From assembly GCF_026745355.1 (NCBI RefSeq), contig NC_079202.1, forward strand, positions 63,229,470-63,293,469: a DNA stretch of 64,000 bases. The letters run 5' to 3'. The notes below the pieces were generated by a model. It searched no databases, was not told where the DNA came from, and saw only the letters and a program-made list of their open reading frames with translations. Origin of the DNA: Beta vulgaris subsp. vulgaris. Its lineage: Eukaryota; Streptophyta; Magnoliopsida; Caryophyllales; Amaranthaceae. How positions within the stretch are numbered: the stretch's first letter is position 1; each line of letters begins with the position of its first letter. Positions 48,781 to 61,366 of the stretch are shown one piece after another. Position numbers and translations under genes: made by a program.

Positions 48781-49348
48781 TATAATATAGTCAGAAGCAA
48801 TTATATCATCATAAGTAAAGCCAACAACACCTTAGGAGGAAGATTGGAATTCCAGATTTTCTTCCACACTTCCGATACAATAGAATCGCCAACAACTGTA
48901 TGGGAATTCTTAAAAAATTAATAAAGTGATGGTCTTATTTAGTAGAACATACCAATTTTGGTGTAGCCCATAGAAAGCCACATCTAAGGGTTGAGATGGT
49001 AAAGGTTAAGGATTCAACCGCCTCAACAGGGAGAAAATTTGCACGAACTTGGTTTTCATCCCAGTAACCAGTGGGGGGGGTCAATCGTCTCAGAAATCTC
49101 TCTACATTACATCTTCATTTTTTCCTCGAAATGGCCTTAAAGTATTAGACTTCCCATTATCTTTCTGATATAGGAGTACTATTAGGCAATTTTTACCAAT
49201 GACTGAGAAATGGCTACATAAAATTGGCCATGACTGAGAACTGGTCTCGGGAGATACAAACCCACCATGCGATAGGGATTGTCCTTGACTTTTGACACAC
49301 GACCAACTAAAATTGCCTTTTTTGAAACCTCAGAGGAAATTTGTTCCA

Positions 49349-49610
49349 TCTGACGGAATGAGTACCATACGGGGTATAAATACCTTATTCCACGTTGCTA
49401 CCTAAAATGACCACAATTTCGATGATATATTGTATCATACTTTATTCCCCATTTCATCTGGTGGAATGAGTATCATACAGGGTTTCCCAACTCTACTTTT
49501 TTCCTAAATACCTTATTCCCCGTTCTACTTGAAATGATCACAATTTCGATGATATATTGTATCATACCTTATTTCCCATTCCATCTGACGGAATGAGTAT
49601 AATACAGGGT
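49349..49610. repeat. Tandem repeat (~108-126 bp units) in Helitron C
   Basis: Units starting TCTGACGGAATGAGTA at 49349, about 49457 and about 49583 share CCACAATTTCGATGATATAT and TATTCCCCATTTCATCTG. A related single unit lies at about 50163-50245. C2 has one such unit (about 59575-59665), so the array expanded in C or contracted in C2. Confidence 0.8.
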
Positions 49611-52127
49611 TTCTCAATTTACTTTTCACCTCCCAAAGACTACCTCAAGTGACTTCAATGGTCCACAATTAACCCTTATTCATTAATTTCTTCCTAAAAC
49701 CAATTTTCGAATATATTAAGCGAACTAAAGTTTTAATATTCATTAAGACTAATTTAGAAAATGTAAACAAATATAAATACGCACTACTTGTATAATATAT
49801 GTGTGTTTTAAGGTTCTTTATAAGATGTACATTTCAATATTATCTTCTACATCAAAGAAAAAAAAAACCAAAACAAAGTTAAATAAATTAACAACTTTTC
49901 CAATTCAATAACTTTATTTGATCTTTTCAAAACAGTTTCACTCTATTATAAACCAATTAAACTTGAATACTTATAAATCCCCCTTTTTTTTTACATATAA
50001 GCTTGACAATTAACTCATCTTGTTGATTCACCTTCTAAATTAGTGTCGCAATGCTCATTAGATATCTCTCTTTCCAGTCTAATATCGTCCACACGATTTA
50101 TGGTTTAAAAATTGTAACATTACTTTTATATAAAATTATAAGATAATTATTTTACTTGTAGTTTCCTAAAATGACCACAATTTTGATGATATATTTTATC
50201 TTACATCATTCCCCATTTCATCTAACTGAATGAGTATTATACAATATTAATTATATAAGAAAATCATGGCGCTGCTTAACTTTAATGATGAATAAGTGAG
50301 AAATATCTATTTTAGCAAGGAAACTATATTTAATCATGCATATAAGAAATAATTATTGATATCCTATAATGTCAACTACTTCATGATTCACTCATACTTT
50401 CATATATAATTTGAGTTTAGGATGTTAAATTTATGAACAGTTATATTAGTTTTTTTTTTGCAAGAATAATTAGTTAAAGAATATTGGATTATATTGAAGA
50501 AAAATAATTACTATTCTTAGTTTCTTAATACACGCAACATATTTCTTTTTGGGATATTTCATAAAACTTGCAAAATAATTCGCAAACTATTATAAAAATT
50601 AAAGAAAGCTTTATTTTATAATTTAAGCACATGTGTCATGTTTTCACTCTCTCTCCTACTCTTTTATTTTATAATTTTTATAGAATGGGCCAAATTCAAA
50701 GTGTGTGAATTTTCTTTAAAAATGATATTAGTATCAAGCGTAAGTTCATAAGTGTATGTACTTATATCGTTTGTTTCATTTGAATGTAAGAATGTGGGAA
50801 AATATTTGAGTGACCCTAGTCCCTAACCTAAGGTTGTCAACCTTCTTAGTCGCAATAATAGAATAATATATTAATATATATCCAATAAATTGGAGAGAGA
50901 ATTGCCATAGATTAATGTTTTAATGTACTCTTGACCTTAACTTTTTAGTAGTGAGTATCCATTTTTATCTTTAAACAACTTATCTTGTCTGACATTTTCT
51001 TAATTCTCCCTTAAGTTGTCTGAAAAACACTTAATTATTATATCTAAATTTGTTTAATCTTATCTAAATTTTCCAAACTTATATTATCATAGTTATGTCA
51101 AAATTAGTTAAAGTAGACAGATGCTTATATATTGGTTTTCATTTTTTTTTTACCTAATTCAATTTCTTGAACATATATATAGATGAACTCTTATTTTACC
51201 TCTCTCACTTTAACTTTGTTTTTTTTAAAAAAAATACTTTTAGTATGTATTGGTCATGGATATGATTTTTTTATGATTATCATATTAGCTTACCTAAACC
51301 ACTTTGGGACTAAAAATTGAATATTTGAGTTGTTATTGTTTTTGTTATATGTAATCTCTAGTCATAATCATGGTGTGTTATATTTTTTTCAACAAAATCA
51401 TCTTTTTATTTCTTGTTTGGTAATAAAATAAACTTGCATTACTATTATTATTACATTTGCATATTTTCTTGAAGGGGCTAGCATCTCATGATAATGGTGT
51501 GGTATTCATTACCAAAAGTGAATAATATTAAAAAAAAACTTATTAGACCAATGTACCCATTGGCTTGAAATTAGGTAATTTTTAAATTAATTATATTATA
51601 TAAGTTTGATAGGTGTGATGAAAAACTTAAAGTTGTTATACCAACGCACCCATTGGCTTGTACTTAGCTAATATTTGTTTTATATTTGAAATTTCATATT
51701 TTGACTTTTTGAGTATCTTGTATTAGTGAAAAACTTAAAGTTGTTATATCAATTCATCTTTTTCATTGTATATTTTCCCTCCTCTAAATTGGTATTTAGC
51801 TTGAAAATAATTCCATAACTGGTTTTTGTGAAAATAATAAGAATGACCGCTAAGATAATATATGATTTTCGTTTTAAAAAAAAAGATAATATTTGATTTG
51901 TTTTCTTAATTGATAATTGGTTGATTGATTCCTTTAGTTATTGTAGTTGATATTATTTCCTTCATTGTTACACAATCGAGGAATTAATTGATTATTGTTA
52001 AAATTATTTTTAGCAATGCCACGTGGCATAAGCAAGCATTAGGTCGAAAAGTTGAGGGTGAAGGAGAACAGAGGAAGGTTGAGGTCTTGCCACGTAGGAC
52101 AATTTTTTCTTGCTTTAATATTATATA

Positions 52128-55085
52128 CTAGTTTTTTGACCCGTGCAAACTGCACGGGAATGAAGTTGTTCATTTTATAAATTGATGATTTTAAGAGGTT
52201 CTTCAAGAATCGTGGTGATGAGCCTCCAACTTGTGATATAAAATTTAATACTCATGTAAAATTTAATACTCGTGTATTTAAATTATTTTAAAACTGATTT
52301 ATGACTCGTGTGTTCAATTGTTGAAATAGTTTACGTCATGGTGGATCACGTAACCCATCCTAAAAAAAGACTTAATTGAAAAAAATCTTTAATCTGTCTA
52401 CTAAGTACTTCCTTTAGAGGCCCTGATAAAATCACAATTCGCACCACGACTATACTCGACAATACACCAACTTCCACTCCCATTTATGGCAATTTCGTTC
52501 ACCCACTCTTGCCTTCTTGCACCACAGCTGCACCATATTTAGCCACCCATTGACCACTGCCCACTTAGCTATAATAATTTTAATTTTCTCAATATGCTAG
52601 AGCTTTAATACTATTTAAGGTACATCTAATTACATATAATGGTTGTTTTTCGTGTTTGATAATATCTTTTGTAAAGTCATAGATATCATTTAGATCATAG
52701 GATTAGAGTTTGACCCCGTTTTTCTTCAATAGTTAATACTCACTCCCACCAAAGGCCTAAAGATTAAAAAAGAACAAAGTTCTGTTTCTATCATGTATTA
52801 TATTACGTTTAACTATATTTTTACCCACAAAAGTAATGCATATTTACATTCCCATTTTAGAATTACTCATAGTGACATTCCCATTTAACTAAACTTTTTT
52901 TTTGTAGAACATTAGGAGAAAATATTTTCTTGATTATATAAGTGTAAAACTTTTGCCCATAATAAGCAAAATAACGTTTATGCCAACACTCTATAGAAAA
53001 AGTAATAAAATCTTTTATGTACATAAGATTTTTTTTAAGTTATATAATTTCCAAATTGTCATTCTTGGTTTTATATATGTTTTTCAACTTATTTTGCTTA
53101 TGTAATTTTATTTGAACTTAAATAAACTTATCTAAGAACTAATCTGAACTTATTACACCTTATTAATCATTATTAGACCATATTTTAACTTTTAGAATTT
53201 ATTTTGTGAGCATGTCAAACTTTGTCTTTGCTTGTTTTTGCATTATACAACTTATCTGAACTTATTAAGCCATATTATTCATTATCTGAACTTATATTTT
53301 CTAGTAAGAAATAAAAATAAGCTGATCAGAACAGTGTCGTTGTTGATTTTTTTTAAAACTTGGGTTTATAAATATTTAATTTGTTTTTATTGTTTGGTAA
53401 ATATTTTTATGTTGATTAAATGTTACAACTTACAATAGAAACTTTAGCCATTGTTTTCAATCATGCTATTAATATTAATCGATTATTGAGATCATTAATT
53501 TTGCCCTTAAAATCAAAAGGCAATAACATACTCTATGAACCTATTAAATTATATCTTAGACATATGCCTATTATGTAACAATATCATTCCTTTCTAATTC
53601 AATTCCATTTTCTCTCTGTATAAACCACTTATTTGTCCCCCAAATTGCAAACTAATTTGTAAGAACAATAAACAAAAGGAAAATTATGTGATTATGTGAA
53701 GTTCAACAATAAAAAAGAATTAATTTTTTTTAATATGTCATAAATCATAATCTATCATTTTCGTGACTACTTGATGACTTAGGCTCTTAAGCTCTTTAAA
53801 CATTGCCACACTACCAATCTAATTTATCTCTTACTTTCTACCTCTTTGTTTCTCCTTTAGACTTTTACATCTCTTACATGCATATATGCAAACTGCAAAG
53901 TTTCAAGGAGTTCGACATTATATATGTTGATTTGCTATCTCAAGAAGGACAATTTCATGAAAATTCTAACCCCATTCCATTTCTCTCTCCTCTGTTTGCT
54001 AATTAAAATTTGTACTCCCTCTATTTTTTTTATCTTTCTCACTTGAAATCTTGGCACTATTCATACTTAGAGAGAATCTTCTCAATTGTTTTCAATTTAA
54101 TAAAAAAAATATAGTCATGTGGGGTCTTGTTTTATTCGTCTAATTAGTACATTATTAATCTTCAATCGTTATAATTTTTACTATATATATAAGAAGATAT
54201 TTAAGTTCAAAAAGATGCATTGGGAGACGTGCACAAAAAGTGAGAATGATAAAAAACAGAGGGAGTATATTTTTATGACTTCCTCCGGATTACAAAGTGA
54301 TTATAGGTGTGTTTATCTAACCACAACATTATTTTAGGCGTTAATTTAGGGCCAATTCCGTATTATTGTAGTTTTCTGTTTTTTGATTTTTTTATTATTT
54401 TCAAAGTCATATAATATATGTCCTATAATGAATAAAAATTTAGTCAAATTTATTGGGAATATGATGATTTTGAAAACTGATAACTAAAAGTGAAAATCAC
54501 ATTTTCTAGTTTTCTGTTTTTGGTTTTTAGTTTTTAAAAAAATAAAAACTAAAACAAAAAACGATAACGAACGGACGTTAGCATTTTGTTTTGTAGTTAA
54601 ATTTGCCCGAAAAAAATGTCTTTTTTTTTTGCTCCAGCAAAAAAAAAAAAAAACCTTCCTAACATAAGAGGCAATTATAACGTGATTGCATTTGATCTTC
54701 CTAGTATAAGAGGAAATAATATCATGATTGCATTTGATTTGTTAGTAGCTTTTGCGTGGTTGCTTTGATGAGCTTAGATTAGGGATTCACTTATAGACAT
54801 AATAGATTTAATTTCCTAATTAAATTAATCGTTTTTTTTTTCAAAATGTATAGGCTTGATTGATGTATGAACTTAATTGAATTCAATCACAGGATTCATT
54901 TTGGATTTGCAAAATCAGTCTATTTTTATTGCCTAATATCACCGGATCTCAATAGACTTTCTTAGCATTGACACATGGCATGTATATAAATTCTTGCTTT
55001 GTAAACCTTGGTGCAATGAGAGGGCAGAATCCATAATGGCTTGCCACATAGGACAGAAGTTTTCTTGCTTTAATATTATATATGA
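52128..55085 (-). mobile_element. Non-autonomous Helitron A' (inverted copy of A)
   Basis: In reverse orientation it starts TCATATATAATATTAAAGCA at 55085. It ends with hairpin CCCGTGCAGTTTGCACGGG, TCAAAAAACTAG at 52128 and T. A 68-codon ORF frame inside (53232-53438) is identical to its counterpart in A (46807-47013), which shows how little the copies have diverged. Confidence 0.85.
54015..54265. mobile_element. Stowaway-like MITE in Helitron A'
   Basis: Mirror copy of the MITE at 45971-46226, with TIRs CTCCCTCTATTTTTTTTATC and AAAAAACAGAGGGAG and TA flanks. Confidence 0.85.
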
Positions 55086-55592
55086 TGATTGACGTTGGCG
55101 TACAATTATATGAGACAATAAAAAAGGAAATTTGTTTACAACTTTTAGAAAATCCTCACTAATTAAGTAAAGAGGTGGCCGTGACTACAACCAATTCTTA
55201 GCTTTCATCAATCAATTCTTTGAACAATATTTTAAGGAAAGAATATGATGATTGAAATACTTTAGGAAAAAATATCATTTCGGCTATTTCGGCTATTTCG
55301 GCTATACACTATGTAGAATATAATCTTTACTTTAGTAAATAATATGATGATGATGCAATATTTTGTACAAGCAAATCCCGTGAGGTTTTCTTACATATAA
55401 TCTTTACTTTAGCATAATCGTTTATTTACCTATAATATTATAATATAATACAAGCAAATCGGTTTTTTTAATATGATTCTAAAAAACACACAATCGATTA
55501 TGGGTCCTATATAATACCGATATCAATTCTTTAACGGTCACTACAATACAATACATAAATCATCTCATTACTTAATAAGATACAAGTGGACT

Positions 55593-57384
55593 ATGGAAGC
55601 AACTATCAAATTCACAAAGCTATGCAAACTCCAAACACTTCAAGCAACTGACAACATTGAAATAGGTATTTATTGACATGATCCAATACAATATATATTA
55701 TTATTTTTAAATCGCACAACCTGAATATTCAACCAATGGTTTTTGTAGGTGTATTAGCAATGATTATATATTTAGGTGCCGTGGAATTAGATACTACTCA
55801 AAACATCAATAAGCAACATATTATCATTATAGATAAAGGTAAATTTAAAGTTTTTTATCATCACATTTTATATGTTGACCATGATACCATATATATTCTT
55901 TTGATTCTAATTTACTTATTTTATTAATATGATTAGTTGTACTGCAACTATATTGTGCCTATTGAGCAATTTCATTCATGGAACTATACAAAAGAATAGT
56001 TGGGATATTGTCTCACAACACATCACACTTTTCGCAAAAGGTTTGATCATTAACAATGATAAAAAAGGTAAACGTTTTAATCCAAACTTAATTTATTTTA
56101 AAGAGATATATGATCTACGTGGGTTATTATTTTCTAATTGAACAATATATCATGATTTTGTAGGTTTGTTTTTACAATCACGAAGTACTACAATAATGAT
56201 GGTCAACCCTAGAATGAAGCGTGCATACAAATTACGAAAATGGTGAGACATTTATTATAATAAAAAATAATTAAATTCAATTATGTACTAACTATCTAGA
56301 CAAGATGACTTCTTAGCTTGGTTGTAGAGCTTGGGCGAAAGATTTGTAATCTATCTTGATGACTTGATGAATTAAGATGTATTTGAAGGAGTTGGTTAAA
56401 CTCCTCTTTCTTGGGTGTGTATTCACTATAAAAGTTTCCTTCTTGGAAGGAATACCTAGGACTGAGTTGAGTTTCCTCCTCTGGAATTTTATGAAATGGA
56501 ATAAAACTAATTTATCAAAAAAAAATATATGTACTAACTTGAAATACATATTTGTAATGTTGTCAATTTAATAGGTTCATCAATGATAAATTTGTTCAAC
56601 AAAAGGTTCGAAAGATACATAGTAGTTCCCTTCCACTAAGTAGATTGTTGCTCATATCAAATGCAAAACGGTTGACGATACGCGAATTTCTAAAATACAA
56701 AAGGGTATGAAAGATCTTCATGCTAACCTATTGACAAAATTGCATTTGATTTTTTAGGCAATTGGACGGTTGTTTATTTTTATATTTTATTCATTGCAGG
56801 AAAAGTATTGTAGAATTATTGGAAGAGTTAACAACATCAATGTTCATCAATGTACGCTATCTGTAACTATTCAAATAAAAGACATGAGTGGAACAATGAA
56901 TGTTACATTGCGTGACAACCAAATTGCATATATATTACAAACATCAAAGTATCATTTACGAAATGAACTTAATGAGGTACGTATTTATATATAAGAAGTG
57001 TATGTAGTTAAATTCATATATGTTATATTGTTTACGCATATAATTCATTGTCACTAACATATTTTTTGGTTTAGGTCAACTACAAGAACATTTTACGCAC
57101 TAAACTTTACGCACATATAGGAGATGCCTATATTTTTCTACTAAAATCAACAATTCAGAATTCACTTTATCCTTCTTTTGACGTCGTTGACTTGACATGC
57201 GTGGACTGGGCTGAAGAGTGTGCTTATCTCTTTAAGTATTATATCTTAATTTCATACTTCCTTTTTTTTTAAAAAAAAACATATTTTATATTCATTTTTT
57301 TGATTTAAACCCACTATTATTACTTTTTACAGGATTCGCATGGAGGAGAAACAGAAGATGCTTGCATTACTAGAAGACATTTGA
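55593..57384 (+). CDS. RPA70-like OB-fold protein gene in the Helitron cluster
   Basis: Likely single-stranded DNA-binding protein resembling replication protein A large subunit. Plant Helitrons are known to encode such proteins. Predicted exons: 55593-55665, 55749-55838, 55937-56067, 56164-56242, 56575-56704, 56800-56976, 57075-57235 and 57333-57384. The last six join in perfect phase with GT-AG introns (242 residues to TGA). The first two also join each other in phase. The exon 2/3 junction is off by one base. A first OB-like region reads VLAMIIYLGAVELDTT, IIIIDKG, QSRSTTIMMVNP and LRKW. A second reads LTIREFLKYKREKYCRIIGR and SVTIQIKDMSGTMNVTLRDN. About 297 residues overall, shorter than RPA70. 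The junction fault could be a frameshift or a misplaced splice site. Alternative: another OB-fold protein such as an RMI1-type domain. Confidence 0.5.
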
Positions 57385-57719
57385 TGGGATATCGAATTTA
57401 ATGTCTTACACATTCTTCATGTATGAGATTAATAAGAGTGTACTTTGTCTTAGAATACGATTAATAATTAATAATATACTTTGTTAATTTCTTGCAAATT
57501 TATAGGTGTTTTAATATGAAACCTTATGAATAAAAGTCAATTTGTACTCTTATTTGTTTTAGAAATGTATTTTACATATGATTTGATTTAATGATAAAAG
57601 ATGACAATTTATAATATGATTTATATATATATCATGATTCAGCTGCCCAACCAAAAAGAAGAAAAAAAAAATCAGTAACTTAAACGCGAATCAGTACTTA
57701 GCACATTTTATGTTGATGA

Positions 57720-57830
57720 TATAAAAAAATAAATTCCCTCCATTCAAAAAAAATAAAATAAATTCCCTCTATCTATTCAAAAAAAAAAAAAATTCCCTCC
57801 ATTCAAAAAAAATAAAATAAATTCCCATGT
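57720..57830. repeat. Short tandem repeat AAATTCCCTCCATTC
   Basis: Units of AAATTCCCTCCATTCAAAAA with A-rich spacers repeat about four times. Non-coding; it lies just downstream of the RPA-like gene. I see no gene in 57835-58542. Confidence 0.7.
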
Positions 57831-58772
57831 TCTCAATTTATGGGATTAATAGCACTTAAAATCAAATTTGGAAAAAAGGAAATCTTATGCCTATTATCTA
57901 GATTTTTAAAAAATAAACAAAATGCCATCAAGGCTATTTCACGAAACGTGTGATGATATAACAACTTTATTCCTATAAATTAGCCTCACTTCTAGGTCTA
58001 ATTGATTAAAATACCAATTTTATCAATTAACTTGAACATCACCAATTAATATATTTTTTAATTTTTAACATTAACAAATTTACACTTTTCCTACAGTTAA
58101 GCATTAAGTTTTGGTAACATAATATTTTAAAATATTTTGCACGCTAACATTAAGAATTTTTTTAAAAGGAAAACACCCAAGTAATTTCCTCTTTTTCCTT
58201 TAATGTTTTCCCTATTTTGTTATTATTTACAAAATGACCTTTTATACTATGGAAACACAAATTGTAAATTTTTTAAACTTAGATTTATTAGTAAATCTTT
58301 TTATTCGGTAGAATATAAATCAATCAAGTCATTCAATCAAGATATCAAACAATAACCTAATTTATTTCAAAGATTATTTCCTACTTTAAGTGATTAAAGT
58401 AGCAAAAATTTATACCATACATACAAAGAATCAACTAATTCACCATAAAATTGAAGAATGAATAATGAACATGTGACATTCTAATATTACAATGACAAGT
58501 GGCATCACCAATCTTCTTAATTCAAGCAATAAAATCAACAAACTAGGTTTTGGACCCGTGCATAATGCACGGGAATTTTATTACAATACAAATGTTTATA
58601 TATCAGCTACATTGAAAACGTATAAACGATTCTATACGTCTACTTGATCAAAAACTTTATGTTTAAGAGAAATACACATTTATATCAATTATAAAGTTGT
58701 TTAACATATACATGATATTCACATATTTTGGAAGACTTCTTTTTAGAGCAAAATAAAATGTATTAAGAGCTA

Positions 58773-59036
58773 CTTCATCCATTCGTAGTCTAATATAATA
58801 ATGAGATTTTTACACTATTCATTCACTATCATACCCTTTCATTATATATTGTTACTTTTACGTAAATACAAATATAGTCATGTGGGGTATTGTTAGATTC
58901 GTCTTGATATATACTTTCAAAATATCAAATTTGTATAATTTTACTAAATAATAGTAAATAAAGATATTAATAGTAAAAAATATGCATTGGCAAGCGTGAA
59001 AAACCCATTGCTGCAGTAGAAAAAGAACAGAGGAAG
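58773..59036. mobile_element. Eroded Stowaway-like MITE in Helitron C2
   Basis: Counterpart of the MITE at 48520-48780, with ends CTTCATCCATTCGTAG and AGAACAGAGGAAG. The right TA is mutated. Confidence 0.55.
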
Positions 59037-60367
59037 TCTAACATAGTCAGAAGCAATTACATCATCATAAGTAAAGCCAACAACACTTTAAGGAGGAACA
59101 TTGGAATTCCAAATTTTCTTCCACACTTCCGATACAATAGAACCGCCAACAACTTCTATATGGGAATTCTTAAAAAAAAATTAATAAACTGATGGCTTGA
59201 TTTAATAGAATATACCAATTTTGGTGTATACCCACACAAAGCCATCATCTAAGGCTTGAGATGGTAAAGATTAAGGATCTCAACCGCCTCAACAGGAAGA
59301 AAATTTGCACGAACTTAGTTTTCATTCCAGTAACCAGTGGGGGGTCAAGCCATCATTATAACCTTTTTTTTACATATAAGCTTGACAATTAACTCATTCT
59401 GTTGATTCACCTTCTCAATTAGTGTCGCGGTGCATATTAGATATCTCTCTTTCGAGTTAATATCGTCCACACGATTTATGGTTTAAACATTGTAACATTA
59501 CTTTTATATAAAATTATAAGATGAAATAGGTTACTCATTTATATTTTACTTTTAGCCTAAATACCGTATTCCCTATTGTTTCCTAAAATGACCACAATTT
59601 TGGTGATATATTTTTATCTTACATTATTCCCCATTTCATCTAATGAAATGAGTATTATACAATATTAATTATATAAGTAAATCGTGGCGCTGCTTAACTT
59701 TAAAGAATAAGTGAGTAACATCTATTTTAGCAAGGAACACTATATTTCATCATGCATATAAGAAATAAATACTGATATCCTGTAATATCAACTACTTCAT
59801 GATTCACTCATTTCATATATGATTTGAGTTTAGGATGTAAAATTTATAAACAATTATATTAATATTGGATTCTATTGAAGAAAAAGAATTACTATTCTTA
59901 GTTTCTTAATACACGCAACATATTTCTTTTTGGGATATTTCATAATACTTGCAAAATTTCTCTTATTCGCAAACTATTATAAAAATTAAAGAAAGCTTTA
60001 TTTTATAATTTAAGCACATGGCCATGTTTTCACACTCTCTCTCCTAGTCTTTTATTTTATCACTTTTATAGAATGGGCCAAATTCAAAAGTGTGAATTTT
60101 CTTTAAAAAAGATATTAGCATCAAGCATAAGTTCATAAATATATGTACTTATATCTTTTGTTACATTTGAATGTAAGAGTGTGGGAAAATATTTGAGTGA
60201 CTTTTAGTCCCTAAGCCTAAAGTTGCCAACCCTCTTAGTCGTAATAATATAATAAAATATTAATATATATCCAATAAATTGGAGAGAGAATTATCATAAA
60301 ATTAATATTTTAATGTATTCTTGACCAATAAAATTAGAGGGTTAGCAACCCCTTGTTCACTTAATCA

Positions 60368-61366
60368 NNNNNNNNNNNNNNNNNNNNNNNNNNNNNNNNN
60401 NNNNNNNNNNNNNNNNNNNNNNNNNNNNNNNNNNNNNNNNNNNNNNNNNNNNNNNNNNNNNNNNNNNNNNNNNNNNNNNNNNNNNNNNNNNNNNNNNNNN
60501 NNNNNNNNNNNNNNNNNNNNNNNNNNNNNNNNNNNNNNNNNNNNNNNNNNNNNNNNNNNNNNNNNNNNNNNNNNNNNNNNNNNNNNNNNNNNNNNNNNNN
60601 NNNNNNNNNNNNNNNNNNNNNNNNNNNNNNNNNNNNNNNNNNNNNNNNNNNNNNNNNNNNNNNNNNNNNNNNNNNNNNNNNNNNNNNNNNNNNNNNNNNN
60701 NNNNNNNNNNNNNNNNNNNNNNNNNNNNNNNNNNNNNNNNNNNNNNNNNNNNNNNNNNNNNNNNNNNNNNNNNNNNNNNNNNNNNNNNNNNNNNNNNNNN
60801 NNNNNNNNNNNNNNNNNNNNNNNNNNNNNNNNNNNNNNNNNNNNNNNNNNNNNNNNNNNNNNNNNNNNNNNNNNNNNNNNNNNNNNNNNNNNNNNNNNNN
60901 NNNNNNNNNNNNNNNNNNNNNNNNNNNNNNNNNNNNNNNNNNNNNNNNNNNNNNNNNNNNNNNNNNNNNNNNNNNNNNNNNNNNNNNNNNNNNNNNNNNN
61001 NNNNNNNNNNNNNNNNNNNNNNNNNNNNNNNNNNNNNNNNNNNNNNNNNNNNNNNNNNNNNNNNNNNNNNNNNNNNNNNNNNNNNNNNNNNNNNNNNNNN
61101 NNNNNNNNNNNNNNNNNNNNNNNNNNNNNNNNNNNNNNNNNNNNNNNNNNNNNNNNNNNNNNNNNNNNNNNNNNNNNNNNNNNNNNNNNNNNNNNNNNNN
61201 NNNNNNNNNNNNNNNNNNNNNNNNNNNNNNNNNNNNNNNNNNNNNNNNNNNNNNNNNNNNNNNNNNNNNNNNNNNNNNNNNNNNNNNNNNNNNNNNNNNN
61301 NNNNNNNNNNNNNNNNNNNNNNNNNNNNNNNNNNNNNNNNNNNNNNNNNNNNNNNNNNNNNNNNNN
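60368..61366. other. Assembly gap (999 N)
   Basis: A run of N. The flanks (about 60327-60367 and 61367-61390) do not match Helitron C, whereas sequence outside them does. The gap therefore sits inside an insertion specific to C2 or marks a misjoin. Confidence 0.95.

Larger units (their letters stand above)
48289..52127 (-). mobile_element. Non-autonomous Helitron C
   Basis: Reverse orientation. The 5' part starts TATATAATATTAAAGCAAG at 52127. Its first three bases (TCA) lie beyond the nested A' at 55088-55086. The 3' end has hairpin CCCGTGCATTATGCACGGG (48301-48319), then TCCAAAACCTAG ending at 48289 and T. About 3.8 kb without a recognisable gene. A longer copy (C2) starts at 58543. Confidence 0.8.
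45145..58542 (+). mobile_element. Helitron B, split by nested Helitrons (3' end not found)
   Basis: TCA at 45145-45147 is followed by Helitron A. The expected continuation, TATATAATATTAAAGCAAG, resumes at 48113 and runs to 48288, where Helitron C (with A' nested) is inserted. Sequence resumes at 55089 and contains the RPA-like gene before Helitron C2 at 58543. No hairpin plus CTAG in + orientation was found before 58543, so B either ends past the window or has lost its 3' end. Continuity across the insertions is an inference from the A/T junctions. Confidence 0.45.

Noticed and set aside
48985..49035. tRNA-like segment GGTTGAGATGGTAAAGG in Helitron C
   Set aside because: It repeats in C2 as part of the element and lacks a foldable tRNA structure.
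46807..53438. Identical 68-codon open frame in Helitrons A and A' as a conserved protein
   Set aside because: The identity reflects the near-identity of the whole elements. The frame has no start context, domain or conservation beyond the DNA.
56313..56571. Open frames within the third intron region of the RPA-like gene
   Set aside because: They lie between splice sites that join the flanking exons in phase and match no family. They may be an insertion in the intron.
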